Shown in pieces: positions 1 to 9,881 of a stretch of 64,000 nucleotides of DNA (position 1 is its first letter; the number at the start of each line of letters is the position of its first letter). A model generated the notes under the pieces. The model was not told where the DNA came from. It did not search any database and saw only the letters and a list, made by a program, of their open reading frames with translations. The stretch is taken from positions 372,001-436,000 of the forward strand of contig NZ_JACHFR010000001.1 of assembly GCF_014202035.1 (NCBI RefSeq), given 5' to 3'. This DNA is from Treponema rectale. Its GTDB lineage: Bacteria; Spirochaetota; Spirochaetia; Treponematales; Treponemataceae. The position numbers and the translations under genes are program-made.

Positions 1-468
1 AGGGTTTGCTTCACTTATACCGATTGAAAGACCGAAAAAATTACCGATCTGTCCGCCTGCAATAGTTACTGCGATTCCTGCGGTAAATCCTGTTACGATT
101 GTATATGGAATAAACTTTACGAGTCCTCCCATTTTAAATACTCCCAGCAGTATAAGGAGAATACCTGCAAGGACAGTTGCTGTTGCAAGACCGGACATTC
201 CGTATTTTGCAAAAATTCCGTAAACGATTACCGTAAAAGCACCTGTAGGTCCGCCAATCTGAACGGTACTGCCTCCGAATGCAGAAATGCAGAATCCGGC
301 TATGATTGCTGTAAAGATTCCTGCTGCTGCAGTAACTCCGCTTGCTACCCCGAATGCGATGGCTAACGGCAGTGCAACTATTCCGACGATGATTCCTGCT
401 ACGAAATCACTTGCAAATTTTGATGCAGAATAGTTTTTCATTGAATTGATGATTTGTGGTTTAAACAT
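1..468 (-). CDS. SulP family anion transporter, N-terminal part
   Basis: Only the first 156 codons are inside the window; the gene runs off the left edge. The start is an ATG at 468 with a GGAGAGG ribosome site just upstream. The visible protein is hydrophobic, with several membrane helices. It carries the SulP signatures VALPLAIAFGVASG near residues 33-46 and VQIGGPTGAF near residues 69-78, followed by a VIVYGIFAKYG stretch. SulP proteins move sulfate, bicarbonate or other anions across the inner membrane; the substrate cannot be told from this fragment, and a C-terminal STAS domain would lie outside the window. It is divergent from fliG1, with about 96 bp between the starts. Family assignment is from motif recognition. 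Confidence 0.85.
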   Translation of the reverse strand, partial: MFKPQIINSMKNYSASKFASDFVAGIIVGIVALPLAIAFGVASGVTAAAGIFTAIIAGFCISAFGGSTVQIGGPTGAFTVIVYGIFAKYGMSGLATATVLAGILLILLGVFKMGGLVKFIPYTIVTGFTAGIAVTIAGGQIGNFFGLSIGISEANP

Positions 469-564
469 ATTCCTCTCCAAAAAATCTAACGGAGTCTATA
501 ATGATGTTTTTATTGATTTTTTACAATATTGCTGAATGAGTAAGAGTTATGATAAAATCAGAAC

Positions 565-1941
565 ATGAAGATTGAAGATTATGCACTGGGCGCTTATAAA
601 AAAAACAGTTCTCAGTCAGGAAATATATCATCATACGAAAAATTTGAACCGCAGCATCAGAAAACAGAAAGCATTTCTTCCCAAATCCGGAGGAATGCTG
701 AAGGCGGACACGAACCTTTAATTCACCGTGCGATATTTGAAAAAATAAATACCAGGCTGGATTCTGTATTCTCAAAAAAAAAGGCAGACGAAAAAACTAA
801 AGCTGATTCCAAAATGGCGGCAGAGACAGGCGTGTGGTTTGAAGAAAAAAAATCCGTAGACAGTCTTGATGTAAAGGAAGCTGCCGATGCCCTGATTTCA
901 GGTGGTCTTATAAAGGTTCCTGAAAGGGATGCTTCTGAAAAAACTGTAGAAGGGGACAGCATTTACCGCAGGGTTGCAAAGTTTCTGATTATCATCGGTC
1001 TTGATGAAGCTGCAAAAATACTTCCTCATTTAACTGAAGAGCAGACTGAAAAAATAATTCCGGAACTTGCTTCCATTCGTAAAGTTACACCGGAAGAAAG
1101 TGAAAAAATTCTTGCTGAGTTTCATTCCCTTCTTGAAAAGTCCAGGGAATCCGGTGGAGTTGATACTGCCAGAAATATTCTTACAAAAGCATACGGAAGT
1201 AAAAAAGCAGAGGAAGTTTTAAGCCGCAGCGTAAAGAATGCAGGTGAGAAACCCTTTGATTTTTTAAGTGATGCGGATGGAGAGCGTATCTCCCTTCTGA
1301 TTCAGGGCGAAAGTGTGGGAGTTCAGGCTCTTGTACTTTCACAGCTTGAGCCTAAAAAAGCTGCAGCCGTCATTAACGGCATGGAAAAGGAACAGAAAGC
1401 CCGTATTGTTCTGCGTCTTGCAAAAATGGAAAGTGTTTCTCCTGACGTAATTAATCAGATAGCAAAGAGTCTGCAGCAGAAAATGCTTACGCAGAATACT
1501 GAGAATTCCGAGAATCTTGACGGCAGAAGTGTTCTTGCCCAGATTTTAAAACGTATGAGTCCTGACAACGAGTCCAATATTCTTTCAGGAATAAGTGAGA
1601 CTAATCCGGAACTTGCCATGGATTTAAGGGAACGGCTTTTTACTCAGGAAGATATTGTAAATGCAGATGACAGGTTTATCCAGGGTAAACTTCAGGCAAT
1701 GAATGAAAGTGAGATAGCTCTTTTAATTCACGGTAAGAATGAAGATTTCCGGGAAAAAATATTAAATAATGTTTCTAAAAACAGAAGGGCAGTCATTCTT
1801 TCTGAAGAAAATTTGATGCAGGTATTTTTGAAATCTGATATAGAAAAAATTACGCTTAGATTTTTTTCTGAGTTACGCAGGGCATGGGAAAACGGAGAAC
1901 TGCGTATAAAGGGAAGGGATGACTGGCAGTATGTTGAATAA
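565..1941 (+). CDS. fliG1: Flagellar motor switch protein FliG1 (spirochaete second FliG)
   Basis: A 458-residue FliG-like protein, clearly longer than a standard FliG of about 340 residues because of a charged N-terminal extension (residues 1-130). The FliG N domain follows (YRRVAKFLIIIGLDEAAKIL about 133-152, then LPHLTEEQTEKIIPEL). The middle and C-terminal armadillo-like parts include VLSQLEPKKAAAVINGM near 257-273 and a final FFSELRRAWENGELRI helix. The EHPQ motif expected before the VLSQL helix, which contacts FliM, is replaced by GESVGVQA. Spirochaetes carry two fliG genes; in Borrelia burgdorferi FliG1 affects motility in viscous media and was reported at one cell pole. The divergent extended form here fits FliG1 rather than the core FliG2. 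It is followed 18 bp later by the peptidase gene, so the two are probably co-transcribed. Confidence 0.8.
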   Translation: MKIEDYALGAYKKNSSQSGNISSYEKFEPQHQKTESISSQIRRNAEGGHEPLIHRAIFEKINTRLDSVFSKKKADEKTKADSKMAAETGVWFEEKKSVDSLDVKEAADALISGGLIKVPERDASEKTVEGDSIYRRVAKFLIIIGLDEAAKILPHLTEEQTEKIIPELASIRKVTPEESEKILAEFHSLLEKSRESGGVDTARNILTKAYGSKKAEEVLSRSVKNAGEKPFDFLSDADGERISLLIQGESVGVQALVLSQLEPKKAAAVINGMEKEQKARIVLRLAKMESVSPDVINQIAKSLQQKMLTQNTENSENLDGRSVLAQILKRMSPDNESNILSGISETNPELAMDLRERLFTQEDIVNADDRFIQGKLQAMNESEIALLIHGKNEDFREKILNNVSKNRRAVILSEENLMQVFLKSDIEKITLRFFSELRRAWENGELRIKGRDDWQYVE

Positions 1942-1959
1942 AAAATCGGCAGGTGAATA

Positions 1960-4959
1960 ATGAAAAAAGGCGAAGTTTATAAAGGTTTTGAGGTAATTGA
2001 CATTAAGAAAATTCCGGGATGTGCATCTAAAGGTGTATATCTTATTCATAAGGAATCGGGCCTTGAAGTTTTTCATCTTGTAAATAAAGATCCTGAAAAT
2101 CTTTTTGCATTTGCATTCAATACCCCTTCAAAAGATTCAACCGGGGCAGCACATGTACTGGAACACAGTGTTCTTTGCGGTTCAAAAAAATATCCGTTAA
2201 AGGATCCTTTTCTTCAGCTGGCAAATCAGAGCATCAATACTTATCTTAATGCCTATACTGCCAGTGACAGAACTGTATTCCCGGCAAGTTCACCGGAAAA
2301 ATCTGATTATTTTAATCTTATGTCTGTATATGCAGATGCCGTTTTTTTTCCTCTACTTAAGGAAGAGATATTCTCTCAGGAATGCTGCCGCGTGGAATAT
2401 GACGAAAAAAATACGCCTTCCCTTCAGGGAGTTGTCTATAACGAGATGAAAGGCGTTTATTCGTCTTTTGATTCTGTAGTTTCTTCTGAAGATGAGAGTT
2501 CTTTAAGCAGGGGAACTATTTATGAATATGATTCAGGCGGAAATCCCTTTGTTATTCCGACCCTTACGCATAAAGCCCTGAAAGCATTTCATAAAAAATA
2601 TTACTGTACTTCAAACTGCCGCGTTTTCTTGTACGGAAACATACCTACGGAAGAGCAGCTGGATTTTCTTTACGAAAACGTAATTGCCAGATGCAGATCC
2701 TACGGAAAACCTGCCGTGATGAAAAGCGTTATCCGCAAAACTCCGGCAGAGCATTTTGTTGAAGCTTACGGACCCTGTGAGGAAAATTCAGACAAAAAAA
2801 GTGTTTCGAATATTAACTGGAAAATTTCCGAGGAAGATTTCAGAAAAGATATTTCAAGAATAAGCCTTGAAGTAATGTTTTTAAGTGATCTTTTATGGGG
2901 CGACGACTGTGCTCCCGTAACAAAAGCTCTTCTTGAATCAGGTTTGGGAGATGACATTTCTCATCAGAGCGGTGTAGACGTAAACCGTCTTGAGCCTGTT
3001 ATAACCCTGGGAATGTGCGGGGTTCAAAAAGAAAAAGCTCCTGAAGTCAGAAAACTTATCCTGAAAGTTCTGGAAGATGTCTGCAGGAATGGAATTTCTA
3101 AAGGGGATTATGAGCGGGCAGTCATGGGCTTTGAAGTAGCCAACCGGGAAGTCCTCAGATTCAACGGTCCGTATTCTCTTGTACTTATGAGAAGAAGTTT
3201 AAGAGGCTGGTGTTATGGAGAAAAACCGTGGACAACCCTTATGTTTGCTGATGAATTTGACCGTCTTAAAAAGAGAGCTGCCGCTGACAAAAACTATATA
3301 ACGTCATTAATTAAAAAGTATTTCCTTGATAATCCGGACTGGTCTTTTGTGGTTACGACTCCATCTCTGGAATGGAACAGCAATCGTGATTCCATAGAAA
3401 AGAAACTTCTTAAAGAAAGAATTGCTCAGTCAACTGTTCCTGAATTGAAGGCCGAACTTAAGAAAATGTATGATTTTCAGAATGCTCCCGTGCCTGAAAA
3501 AGCAAGAAACTGCATTCCGCATTTAAAAGTCAGTTCCCTTAAAAAAATAGATGACAGAATTGATACAAAACATACTCTGGTTGATGGAATTCCCCTTTTT
3601 ACTAATGAGGAGAACACCAACGGCATAACTTATGCAGACATCTGGTTTCCGGCAGATGTACTGAAGAGTTCATATTATCCGTATCTTCCTTTATTCTGTG
3701 AATGTATAGTGCAGTGCGGCTGGAAAGATGTTGACTGGAATGATGCTCTTCTGAAAATACAGCGGACAATGGGAAGCCTGTCTTTTACGACAAAAGCTTC
3801 TGCTGTGCCTGAGTGTTCAAGCCAGCTTGCCAGAGAGGAGCCTCTTACAGTTGGACGGGAATGGCTTTGCATGAGGTTTAAGTTTCTTTCTGAATATGCT
3901 GCACAATCCTTTGAAATTGTAAAAGACTGTATTTGCAGGACAGATTTTTCTGATACGGAACGCATAAAGACGATTATTAATGCGGTGTATGCAAATGCTG
4001 CTTCCTCCATTGTTTCAGGTGCCCATGTTTATGCGGCAATGCGTTCATCCTGTACTGACAGCAGGAATGGTGCCGTTAATGAAATCTGGCAGGGAATAAC
4101 TCAGGTATTTACCTTAAAAAAGATAATGAAGGAAGGTGAGGCAGGCGTTGCAAAAAAATTCAGAAAAATTTTCTCTGCTATAAAAAAAGGCGGCTGCCTC
4201 ATTCATATAACATCAGATTCTGATGGACTTGAATCTGTAAAAAAACTTCTTCCTTCCTTTATAAAAAGATCTGCGCTCGTACCTTTGAAGAAGAAGCGTA
4301 ATATAAAGGACGGAAAATTCTATAAGCTTACGGAACTTCCCGGCAAAAACTGTGCAGGTTCTGAAACAGCTCTATATGATGAAGTTGTAATTATTCCTGG
4401 TACGGTCGGATATGCCAGTACAAACATAAAGTGTTCACCTTATGATACTAAAGAGGCTATGGAAGACTGTGTCTTGACTCATTATCTTGAAACCACTGAT
4501 TTGTGGAAGAAAATCCGTACAGAAGGCGGTGCCTATGGAGTTTTCTTTTCTGCAAACTCAATCTCCGGTTATTCCAAGTTCGGAACATACCGCGATCCGA
4601 AGCCGTTTCTGTCCATTGATACATTCAGAAAATACCTTGAAGAAATCGGCAGTAAAGAAATAGATGCCGTGGATGTTGAAAAATCCATAACAGGAACTTA
4701 TTCTGCAGAAATAGAACCGAAGTCTCCTGCCACCCGGGGAATGACGGGAATTTTCAGGGAACTTTACGGCTTTTCCGGTGAACAGAAGCTGCGGCGGCTT
4801 GAGTGGCTTTTAAAGATAACCCCTGAAGACTTAAGGAATGCAGCCCTTCGGTTTGAAGCTGCTCCTAGAAAAGGAAAAACCGTGGTATTTACTTCCAAGA
4901 CTCTGCTGTCGGATAAAATTGAAAAAAAGAGTGGAAAAATTATTACTTTGCCCTTATAA
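1960..4959 (+). CDS. M16C family metallopeptidase, presequence-protease-like
   Basis: A 999-residue protein of the size expected for the single-chain M16C peptidases (PreP/Cym1 type), which degrade unstructured peptides inside a closed two-half chamber. The inverted zinc motif HVLEH is at residues 65-69, and a downstream VVYNEMKGVYSS region supplies the third metal ligand (Glu). SVLCGSKKYPLKDPF and NAYTASDRTVFP after the zinc motif are typical of PreP. The C-terminal half has the R/Y-type element IRTEGGAYGVFF expected of the non-catalytic half. No signal peptide is evident, so a cytoplasmic site is likely. It starts at an ATG 18 bp after fliG1 with a GGTGAATA ribosome-site-like stretch. Role inferred from family: peptide clearance. 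Confidence 0.9.
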   Translation: MKKGEVYKGFEVIDIKKIPGCASKGVYLIHKESGLEVFHLVNKDPENLFAFAFNTPSKDSTGAAHVLEHSVLCGSKKYPLKDPFLQLANQSINTYLNAYTASDRTVFPASSPEKSDYFNLMSVYADAVFFPLLKEEIFSQECCRVEYDEKNTPSLQGVVYNEMKGVYSSFDSVVSSEDESSLSRGTIYEYDSGGNPFVIPTLTHKALKAFHKKYYCTSNCRVFLYGNIPTEEQLDFLYENVIARCRSYGKPAVMKSVIRKTPAEHFVEAYGPCEENSDKKSVSNINWKISEEDFRKDISRISLEVMFLSDLLWGDDCAPVTKALLESGLGDDISHQSGVDVNRLEPVITLGMCGVQKEKAPEVRKLILKVLEDVCRNGISKGDYERAVMGFEVANREVLRFNGPYSLVLMRRSLRGWCYGEKPWTTLMFADEFDRLKKRAAADKNYITSLIKKYFLDNPDWSFVVTTPSLEWNSNRDSIEKKLLKERIAQSTVPELKAELKKMYDFQNAPVPEKARNCIPHLKVSSLKKIDDRIDTKHTLVDGIPLFTNEENTNGITYADIWFPADVLKSSYYPYLPLFCECIVQCGWKDVDWNDALLKIQRTMGSLSFTTKASAVPECSSQLAREEPLTVGREWLCMRFKFLSEYAAQSFEIVKDCICRTDFSDTERIKTIINAVYANAASSIVSGAHVYAAMRSSCTDSRNGAVNEIWQGITQVFTLKKIMKEGEAGVAKKFRKIFSAIKKGGCLIHITSDSDGLESVKKLLPSFIKRSALVPLKKKRNIKDGKFYKLTELPGKNCAGSETALYDEVVIIPGTVGYASTNIKCSPYDTKEAMEDCVLTHYLETTDLWKKIRTEGGAYGVFFSANSISGYSKFGTYRDPKPFLSIDTFRKYLEEIGSKEIDAVDVEKSITGTYSAEIEPKSPATRGMTGIFRELYGFSGEQKLRRLEWLLKITPEDLRNAALRFEAAPRKGKTVVFTSKTLLSDKIEKKSGKIITLPL

Positions 4960-4993
4960 TTGAAGTATTATTTATAGGAATCAGGAGAATATC

Positions 4994-5212
4994 ATGGATA
5001 AAAGAACCAAAGTTTTAGTCGGATTGCTTAAACAGCTTGTTTCAAATCTTCAGGGTGCTCCTTATCCTGGAGAAGATTTTGAGCCGGAATTATACAGAAT
5101 CTGGTATGAGCACTGTCAGAAAAGTGCCGTAGACTGTTTTGAGTATCTCGAAGCAAACTTTGAGGATGAAAAGAAAGAGTTTTCAAAGTCTTTGGAGAAA
5201 ATGTTTAAATAA
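4994..5212 (+). CDS. Small hypothetical protein, 72 aa
   Basis: Not recognised. The ORF has a good ribosome site (AGGAG, 8 nt before the ATG) and starts 34 bp after the peptidase gene, so it looks real. The 72-residue product is acidic to neutral and predicted helical, with a PYPGEDFEPELYRIWYEHC middle part and a charged C-terminal helix (DEKKEFSKSLEKMF). It has no membrane segment or signal peptide. A TATAAT at 4955-4960, inside the end of the previous gene, could give it its own promoter, but no clear -35 was found. No function is proposed. Confidence 0.65.
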   Translation: MDKRTKVLVGLLKQLVSNLQGAPYPGEDFEPELYRIWYEHCQKSAVDCFEYLEANFEDEKKEFSKSLEKMFK

Positions 5213-5284
5213 CACAAATAAATCTGCCGAAAATCAAAGTGAAGAGCTACGGCTCGTTTTTTCAATGATTTTGGGTGGATATAT

Positions 5285-6463
5285 ATGGATACAAAAAGAA
5301 TTAGACGCAATAGCCGTTACATGCTGAAAGGGGCATTGCGTAAGTCCGGATTTGACTGCTGGAGGCTTGTTACCTGCGGTATCAGTCGTAAGACGGGCGA
5401 AGAAAAAACTTTTTTTATTGAATATTATGTAGTTAATCCTGCTCTTTCTCCTGATGATGTTGTTCTTGGATTTAAAAGCCGCTTTGCAGGTAATGAAGCA
5501 GATCTTCAGTATGCTCTTGCGGGAACGGAATCTGCAAAAACCTTTACTACGGAATCTTTAGTTCAGCCATCTTTTGTTATGGTTAAAGCCGGTGTGCTTT
5601 CAAAAGGCGGAAGTCAGTTAAACGCTTATTATCCTTCCAGTCAGCTTAAAATTAATGATTCAAATTTTATTCTCAGCGTAGGTCCAGGGGAGCGTCCGGA
5701 CTGTGTGCTTTCTGATGATTATTCAGTCGGACGTGTTGCCGTTACCAGAGAACAGCTTCTTCACAGTCCTGAGATTCTTGGCAATCCTGGATGGATGGAA
5801 TGGAACCTTCGTTTTGAACAGCGAATTGAATTTCAGAAAAATTATTCATCAAAAGACGTAAACTGGGCTGCTTTCGGTGCAAAAACAGATTTTAACGGCG
5901 AGATAATCTATAACGGAGAAGAATATATAGTTACCGCAAAAAAAAGTTTCGGTTACTTTGACAAGACCTGGGGAAGGGAATTTGTTAATCCTGTATTCCA
6001 TCTTAATGCCTCAAACTGTCTCAGCGTTATTTCCGGAAAAAATCTTTTTAACTCCTGTTTTGCCGTTCAGGGAGAATTTAGTAAAAAACTGTCTGTTCTT
6101 GTTGACGTGGAAGGACTTCGTTGTGAATTTTCTGCTGATAAGAGTAAGAAATTCAGTTTAAGCTATGATTTTACCCAGATGCCTGTTGATGAGGAAGGCG
6201 AAAAACTTCACTGGACAGTAAGCGTTCATAATAAAAAGTATATAATTGATATTGACATTTACTGTCTTCAGGAAGATATGTCTTTAAGGGAATACGAGTG
6301 TCCTGAAGGCGGACGCAAGCTCATGAAGGTTTTAAGCGGGGCCAGCGGTTATGGTGAACTGAAAATCTTTAAATCTAAAAAGAAGAATATAGAACTTATT
6401 GAGCAGGTAAAAGTTTCCAACTGTGTCTGTGAATATGGAAATGTAGAACTTCCTGAATTATAA
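5285..6463 (+). CDS. Tocopherol-cyclase-like / CrtC-like lipocalin-fold protein of unknown role
   Basis: A 392-residue soluble protein. It resembles a family of bacterial proteins related to plant tocopherol cyclase and carotenoid hydratase (CrtC) lipocalin-like folds. The clearest match is FGYFDKTWGREFVNPVFHL (about 222-240), equivalent to the GY-x-EKNWG-x-xF motif. The N-terminal SGFDCWRLVTCGI and FFIEYYVVNPALSP and the mid segment NPGWMEWNLRFEQ also fit. There is no signal peptide and there are no membrane helices. A treponeme is not expected to make tocopherol or carotenoids, so the substrate is probably another lipid-like molecule, or the protein is a binder. GGGTGGAT sits before the ATG. 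It lies 77 bp ahead of clpB with no obvious functional link. Confidence 0.6.
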   Translation: MDTKRIRRNSRYMLKGALRKSGFDCWRLVTCGISRKTGEEKTFFIEYYVVNPALSPDDVVLGFKSRFAGNEADLQYALAGTESAKTFTTESLVQPSFVMVKAGVLSKGGSQLNAYYPSSQLKINDSNFILSVGPGERPDCVLSDDYSVGRVAVTREQLLHSPEILGNPGWMEWNLRFEQRIEFQKNYSSKDVNWAAFGAKTDFNGEIIYNGEEYIVTAKKSFGYFDKTWGREFVNPVFHLNASNCLSVISGKNLFNSCFAVQGEFSKKLSVLVDVEGLRCEFSADKSKKFSLSYDFTQMPVDEEGEKLHWTVSVHNKKYIIDIDIYCLQEDMSLREYECPEGGRKLMKVLSGASGYGELKIFKSKKKNIELIEQVKVSNCVCEYGNVELPEL

Positions 6464-6540
6464 AAAAAATTTGTCATTTCAGCCTTTTATTAAGTATTTT
6501 ATAAGTGACAGACAGTTTGAATGCCTGCCGGAGGTTGCTT

Positions 6541-9141
6541 ATGGATTACGAAAAAATGACTCTTAAACTGCAGGATGGTATAAATGATGCAGGGACTCTT
6601 GCCCGGCAGAAAGACCATGCAGAAATTACCTGTGCTCATCTGCTTCATGCTTTTTTATCTCAACCAGACGGCATCATTCCTCCTTTGCTGGAACGCATAG
6701 GTGTTAATCCCTCCAGCCTGCTTAAAGAAATTGATTCGCTGATAGAAAAGTATCCGGTTGTAAAAGGACAGACTAATCTTTCTCTTTCTTCATCTGCGCA
6801 GAAAGCTCTTGCAAAGGCAGAAGGAGAAATGGATTTTTTTAAGGATCAGTTTCTTTCTGTTGAACATGTTTTTTTAGGAATGCTGGACTGTTCTGATGAG
6901 ACGGCTTCCTTGCTTAAGGAGAAAGGAGTAAACAGAAAAGCTGTTCTTGAGGCTTTGAAAAGTGTCAGGGGAAATCAGTCAATTGATTCTCAGGATCCTG
7001 AAAGTAAAATGCGTACTTTGGAAAAATACTGCATAGACCTTACCGCCAGGGCCCGCCTTGATAAAATAGATCCTGTAATCGGTCGTGATGAGGAAATCCG
7101 CCGTGTAATGCAGGTTCTCTGCCGCCGTACTAAAAATAATCCTGTTCTTGTTGGTGAACCGGGTGTAGGTAAGACGGCCATAGTTGAAGGACTTGCCCGC
7201 CGCATTGCAGCTGCTGATGTTCCTGACAGTCTTAAAGACAAGAGACTTTTGAGTCTTGATATGGGGGCTCTGGTTGCAGGTGCAAAGTTCAGGGGTGAAT
7301 TCGAAGAGAGATTTAAAGGGGTCATCAATGAAGTTTCTAAGTCTGACGGAAGAATCATTCTCTTTATAGATGAACTTCATACAATAGTAGGGGCTGGTGC
7401 TGCAGAAGGCAGCATGGATGCCGGTAATCTTCTGAAACCGGCTCTTGCAAGAGGTGACATGCATGTAATCGGTGCAACTACTTTGAATGAATACCGTAAA
7501 TACATAGAAAAAGATGCTGCTCTTGAAAGAAGATTTCAGCAGGTATTCTGTGCTGAACCGACTGTGGAAGATACAATTGCCATTTTAAGGGGTCTGAGGG
7601 AAAAGTACGAAATTCATCACGGGGTAAAAATAAATGATGAAGCCCTTGTCAGTGCGGCAGTTCTTTCAAACCGTTACATAACGACCAGATTCCTTCCTGA
7701 TAAGGCCATTGACCTGGTTGATGAAGCTGCCAGCCGTCTTAAGATGGAAATAGAAAGTCAGCCGGTAGAACTTGATATGATAGAACGGAAGATTCTTCAG
7801 CTTGCAATTGAAAAGCAGTCTCTTTCCAAAGAGGATGACAGGCAGAGTAAAGAACGCCTTGAAAAACTTGAGAAGGAACTTTCTGAACTGCAGTCAAAAC
7901 GGGATGCGATGAAGCTTCAGTGGCAGAATGAAAAGTCTATGATTGAGGGAAGCCGCAAACTTAAGGAAGATCTGGAAAAGGCCCGCTTTGAGATGGAGAA
8001 ATACACCAGAGAAAGTAAGCTGGAAAAAGTTGCAGAACTTAAATATTCAATCATTCCTGAACTGGAAGCAAAATTAAAGGCTTCTCAGGAAGAAAATAAA
8101 GCCGGTGACAATGACATCAGTGAAGAACGCAAGAGCCTTCTGAAAAAGGAAGTTACGGAAGAAGATATAGCACGTGTAGTTTCAAGCTGGACAGGTATTC
8201 CTCTGTCAAAGATGATGACTGGAGAGAAACAGAAATACATGCAGCTGGAGTCTGAACTGCATAAAAGGGTTATCGGTCAGAATCAGGCAGTACAGGTGGT
8301 TTCTGATGCAATCCGCCGTAACCGTTCCGGCCTTAATGATCCTAACCGTCCGCTGGGAAGTTTCCTTTTTGTCGGTTCTACAGGTGTCGGTAAAACTGAG
8401 CTTGCAAAAACTCTTGCAGATTTTCTATTCAACGATGAAAAGGCCCTTACCCGTATTGATATGAGTGAGTATATGGAAAAGTTTTCCGTTACACGCCTTA
8501 TAGGTGCTCCTCCGGGATATGTAGGCTATGATGAGGGAGGCCAGCTTACGGAAGCTGTAAGACGCCGGCCGTACAGTGTCATTCTTTTTGACGAAATAGA
8601 AAAAGCTCATCCTGATGTATTCAATGTTTTGCTGCAGGTTCTTGATGACGGAAGACTTACTGACGGACAGGGAAGGCTTGTTGATTTTAAGAATACAATC
8701 ATAATCATGACAAGTAATCTTGGATCACAGATGATTCTTGAAGAAACCCAGAAAAACTCTCCTCAGGAGAAGATAAATGCACAGCTTGATGTTCTTTTAA
8801 AACAGACTTTCAGACCGGAATTCCTTAACCGTATAGATGAAACTGTAATGTTTAATCCTCTTGATAGGGAATCTCTTATTCAGATTGTACGGCTTCAGCT
8901 GGCAAGAGTTGCATCCCGTCTGCAGGATAAGCATATTAATCTTGAGTATTCTGATGATGTCTGTGAGTTTATCTGTAATCATGGTTTTGACATGGCTTTT
9001 GGTGCCAGACCTGTAAAACGTGCAGTTCAGACTTACGTAGAAAATCCTCTTGCAAAGGAGCTTCTGTCATTTAATTTTGATGAAGGCTGTACTGTCAGAA
9101 TTACTGTGGATGGGGATAGACTTTCTTTTGCAAGTGTTTAA
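6541..9141 (+). CDS. clpB: ATP-dependent disaggregase ClpB
   Basis: An 866-residue Hsp100 protein that works with DnaK/DnaJ to resolubilise aggregated protein in the cytoplasm. The domains in order are: N domain with paired Clp repeats (1-150), NBD1 with Walker A GEPGVGKT (about 205-212) and Walker B FIDELH (about 274-279), the M coiled coil (about 400-520), NBD2 with Walker A GSTGVGKT (about 612-619) and Walker [11 protein letters not shown], and a C-terminal small domain. The long M coiled coil separates ClpB from ClpA/ClpC. I chose the ATG at 6541 because it has GGAGG six bases upstream and gives the family N-terminus MDYEKMT; an upstream in-frame ATG at 6505 has no such site. A loose TTGTCA-N18-TATTTT at 6471-6500 may be its promoter. 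No CIRCE inverted repeat was found. Confidence 0.97.
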   Translation: MDYEKMTLKLQDGINDAGTLARQKDHAEITCAHLLHAFLSQPDGIIPPLLERIGVNPSSLLKEIDSLIEKYPVVKGQTNLSLSSSAQKALAKAEGEMDFFKDQFLSVEHVFLGMLDCSDETASLLKEKGVNRKAVLEALKSVRGNQSIDSQDPESKMRTLEKYCIDLTARARLDKIDPVIGRDEEIRRVMQVLCRRTKNNPVLVGEPGVGKTAIVEGLARRIAAADVPDSLKDKRLLSLDMGALVAGAKFRGEFEERFKGVINEVSKSDGRIILFIDELHTIVGAGAAEGSMDAGNLLKPALARGDMHVIGATTLNEYRKYIEKDAALERRFQQVFCAEPTVEDTIAILRGLREKYEIHHGVKINDEALVSAAVLSNRYITTRFLPDKAIDLVDEAASRLKMEIESQPVELDMIERKILQLAIEKQSLSKEDDRQSKERLEKLEKELSELQSKRDAMKLQWQNEKSMIEGSRKLKEDLEKARFEMEKYTRESKLEKVAELKYSIIPELEAKLKASQEENKAGDNDISEERKSLLKKEVTEEDIARVVSSWTGIPLSKMMTGEKQKYMQLESELHKRVIGQNQAVQVVSDAIRRNRSGLNDPNRPLGSFLFVGSTGVGKTELAKTLADFLFNDEKALTRIDMSEYMEKFSVTRLIGAPPGYVGYDEGGQLTEAVRRRPYSVILFDEIEKAHPDVFNVLLQVLDDGRLTDGQGRLVDFKNTIIIMTSNLGSQMILEETQKNSPQEKINAQLDVLLKQTFRPEFLNRIDETVMFNPLDRESLIQIVRLQLARVASRLQDKHINLEYSDDVCEFICNHGFDMAFGARPVKRAVQTYVENPLAKELLSFNFDEGCTVRITVDGDRLSFASV

Positions 9142-9150
9142 AATATACGC

Positions 9151-9663
9151 ATGCTTAAGAAAAAGAATATTTTTGCTTATATAACTGCGGCATTGATTTT
9201 TTTCAGTGCTGCAGTCCCTTCTGCTGCTGCGGGATACGCTGCAGGACTTTCTGCCGGAGCTTCAGGTGAATGGACAGGACAGTTTTCCGGCTCCCTTACG
9301 GCGGGAATTAATTTTAAGAGTGAGACGGTTCCCCTTTGTTTTTATGGAGATGCGGTTCTTGATTTGTCAGAAAAGGAAACTGAGGTTTTAAAATCTGCCG
9401 AAGTATCTCTGGATTATTTTATAGCTTCTCCGGTTATTTCCCGCAGTTTTGTTCATTTTTTCTATGGGCCTGAATTTGCCGCAGGCATCTATAAGAATTA
9501 TTTTACAGATGCAGGTTTTTGCATGGGACTGAGCTGGTTTTCAGATTATGACACGGAACTGTTTTTTAAGGCAGCTTTCCGTGCCGGAGTTACACTTAAT
9601 GACTGTAATCCTAAACTGAATTTTATGCTGCCGGTAAAGTGCGGAATAAAGTTCTATTTTTAA
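9151..9663 (+). CDS. Small exported protein, possible outer-membrane beta-barrel
   Basis: Not recognised at family level. The 170-residue product starts with a signal peptide (KKK, then a hydrophobic stretch to about residue 27, cleavage near PSAAA). The mature part alternates hydrophobic and polar residues and is rich in Gly, Ala and aromatics (GYAAGLSAGASGEW, FVHFFYGPEFAAGI, GIKFYF). It ends in Tyr-Phe, which is typical of small outer-membrane beta-barrels. It begins 9 bp after clpB and has no Shine-Dalgarno; TAAAAT at 9139-9144 lies six bases before the ATG and could be a -10 box for a leaderless transcript. Export is fairly secure; the barrel assignment is inference. Confidence 0.6.
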   Translation: MLKKKNIFAYITAALIFFSAAVPSAAAGYAAGLSAGASGEWTGQFSGSLTAGINFKSETVPLCFYGDAVLDLSEKETEVLKSAEVSLDYFIASPVISRSFVHFFYGPEFAAGIYKNYFTDAGFCMGLSWFSDYDTELFFKAAFRAGVTLNDCNPKLNFMLPVKCGIKFYF

Positions 9664-9834
9664 CTTTTTTATTTAAATGCTTTCATTTCCATAAATCCGG
9701 TCATGTTTTCAGCCCATGAGTGTCCTGGAAAATTTGACGGCTTTTCCTTCATATAAAGTGGTAAAATTTCCAAAGGTTTTAATTTCCAGATGCTTTTTCT
9801 GTTTGTTGAATGGAATTTTACTGTCAGTATTTGC

Positions 9835-9863
9835 TTGAGAAATTGAAAATCCTGGTTTATAAT
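9835..9863 (+). promoter_or_regulatory. Sigma70-type promoter of the HD-GYP gene
   Basis: TTGAGA at 9835-9840 and a perfect TATAAT at 9858-9863 are separated by exactly 17 bp. The predicted start of transcription near 9870 is only about 12 bases before the ATG at 9882, leaving GGGATT of the ribosome site in a very short leader. Nothing else was recognised in the rest of the 9664-9881 gap. Confidence 0.7.
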
Positions 9864-9881
9864 TAAGGATGGGATTAAAAA

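Noticed and set aside
6464-6540. CIRCE element or sigma32 promoter before clpB
   Set aside because: No TTAGCACTC/GAGTGCTAA inverted repeat is present, and the only promoter-like match is a weak sigma70-type one.
6979-7464. Long antisense open frames (up to 161 codons) inside clpB
   Set aside because: They lie wholly within conserved ClpB sequence, have no ribosome site and no recognisable product; they are by-products of codon use on the other strand.
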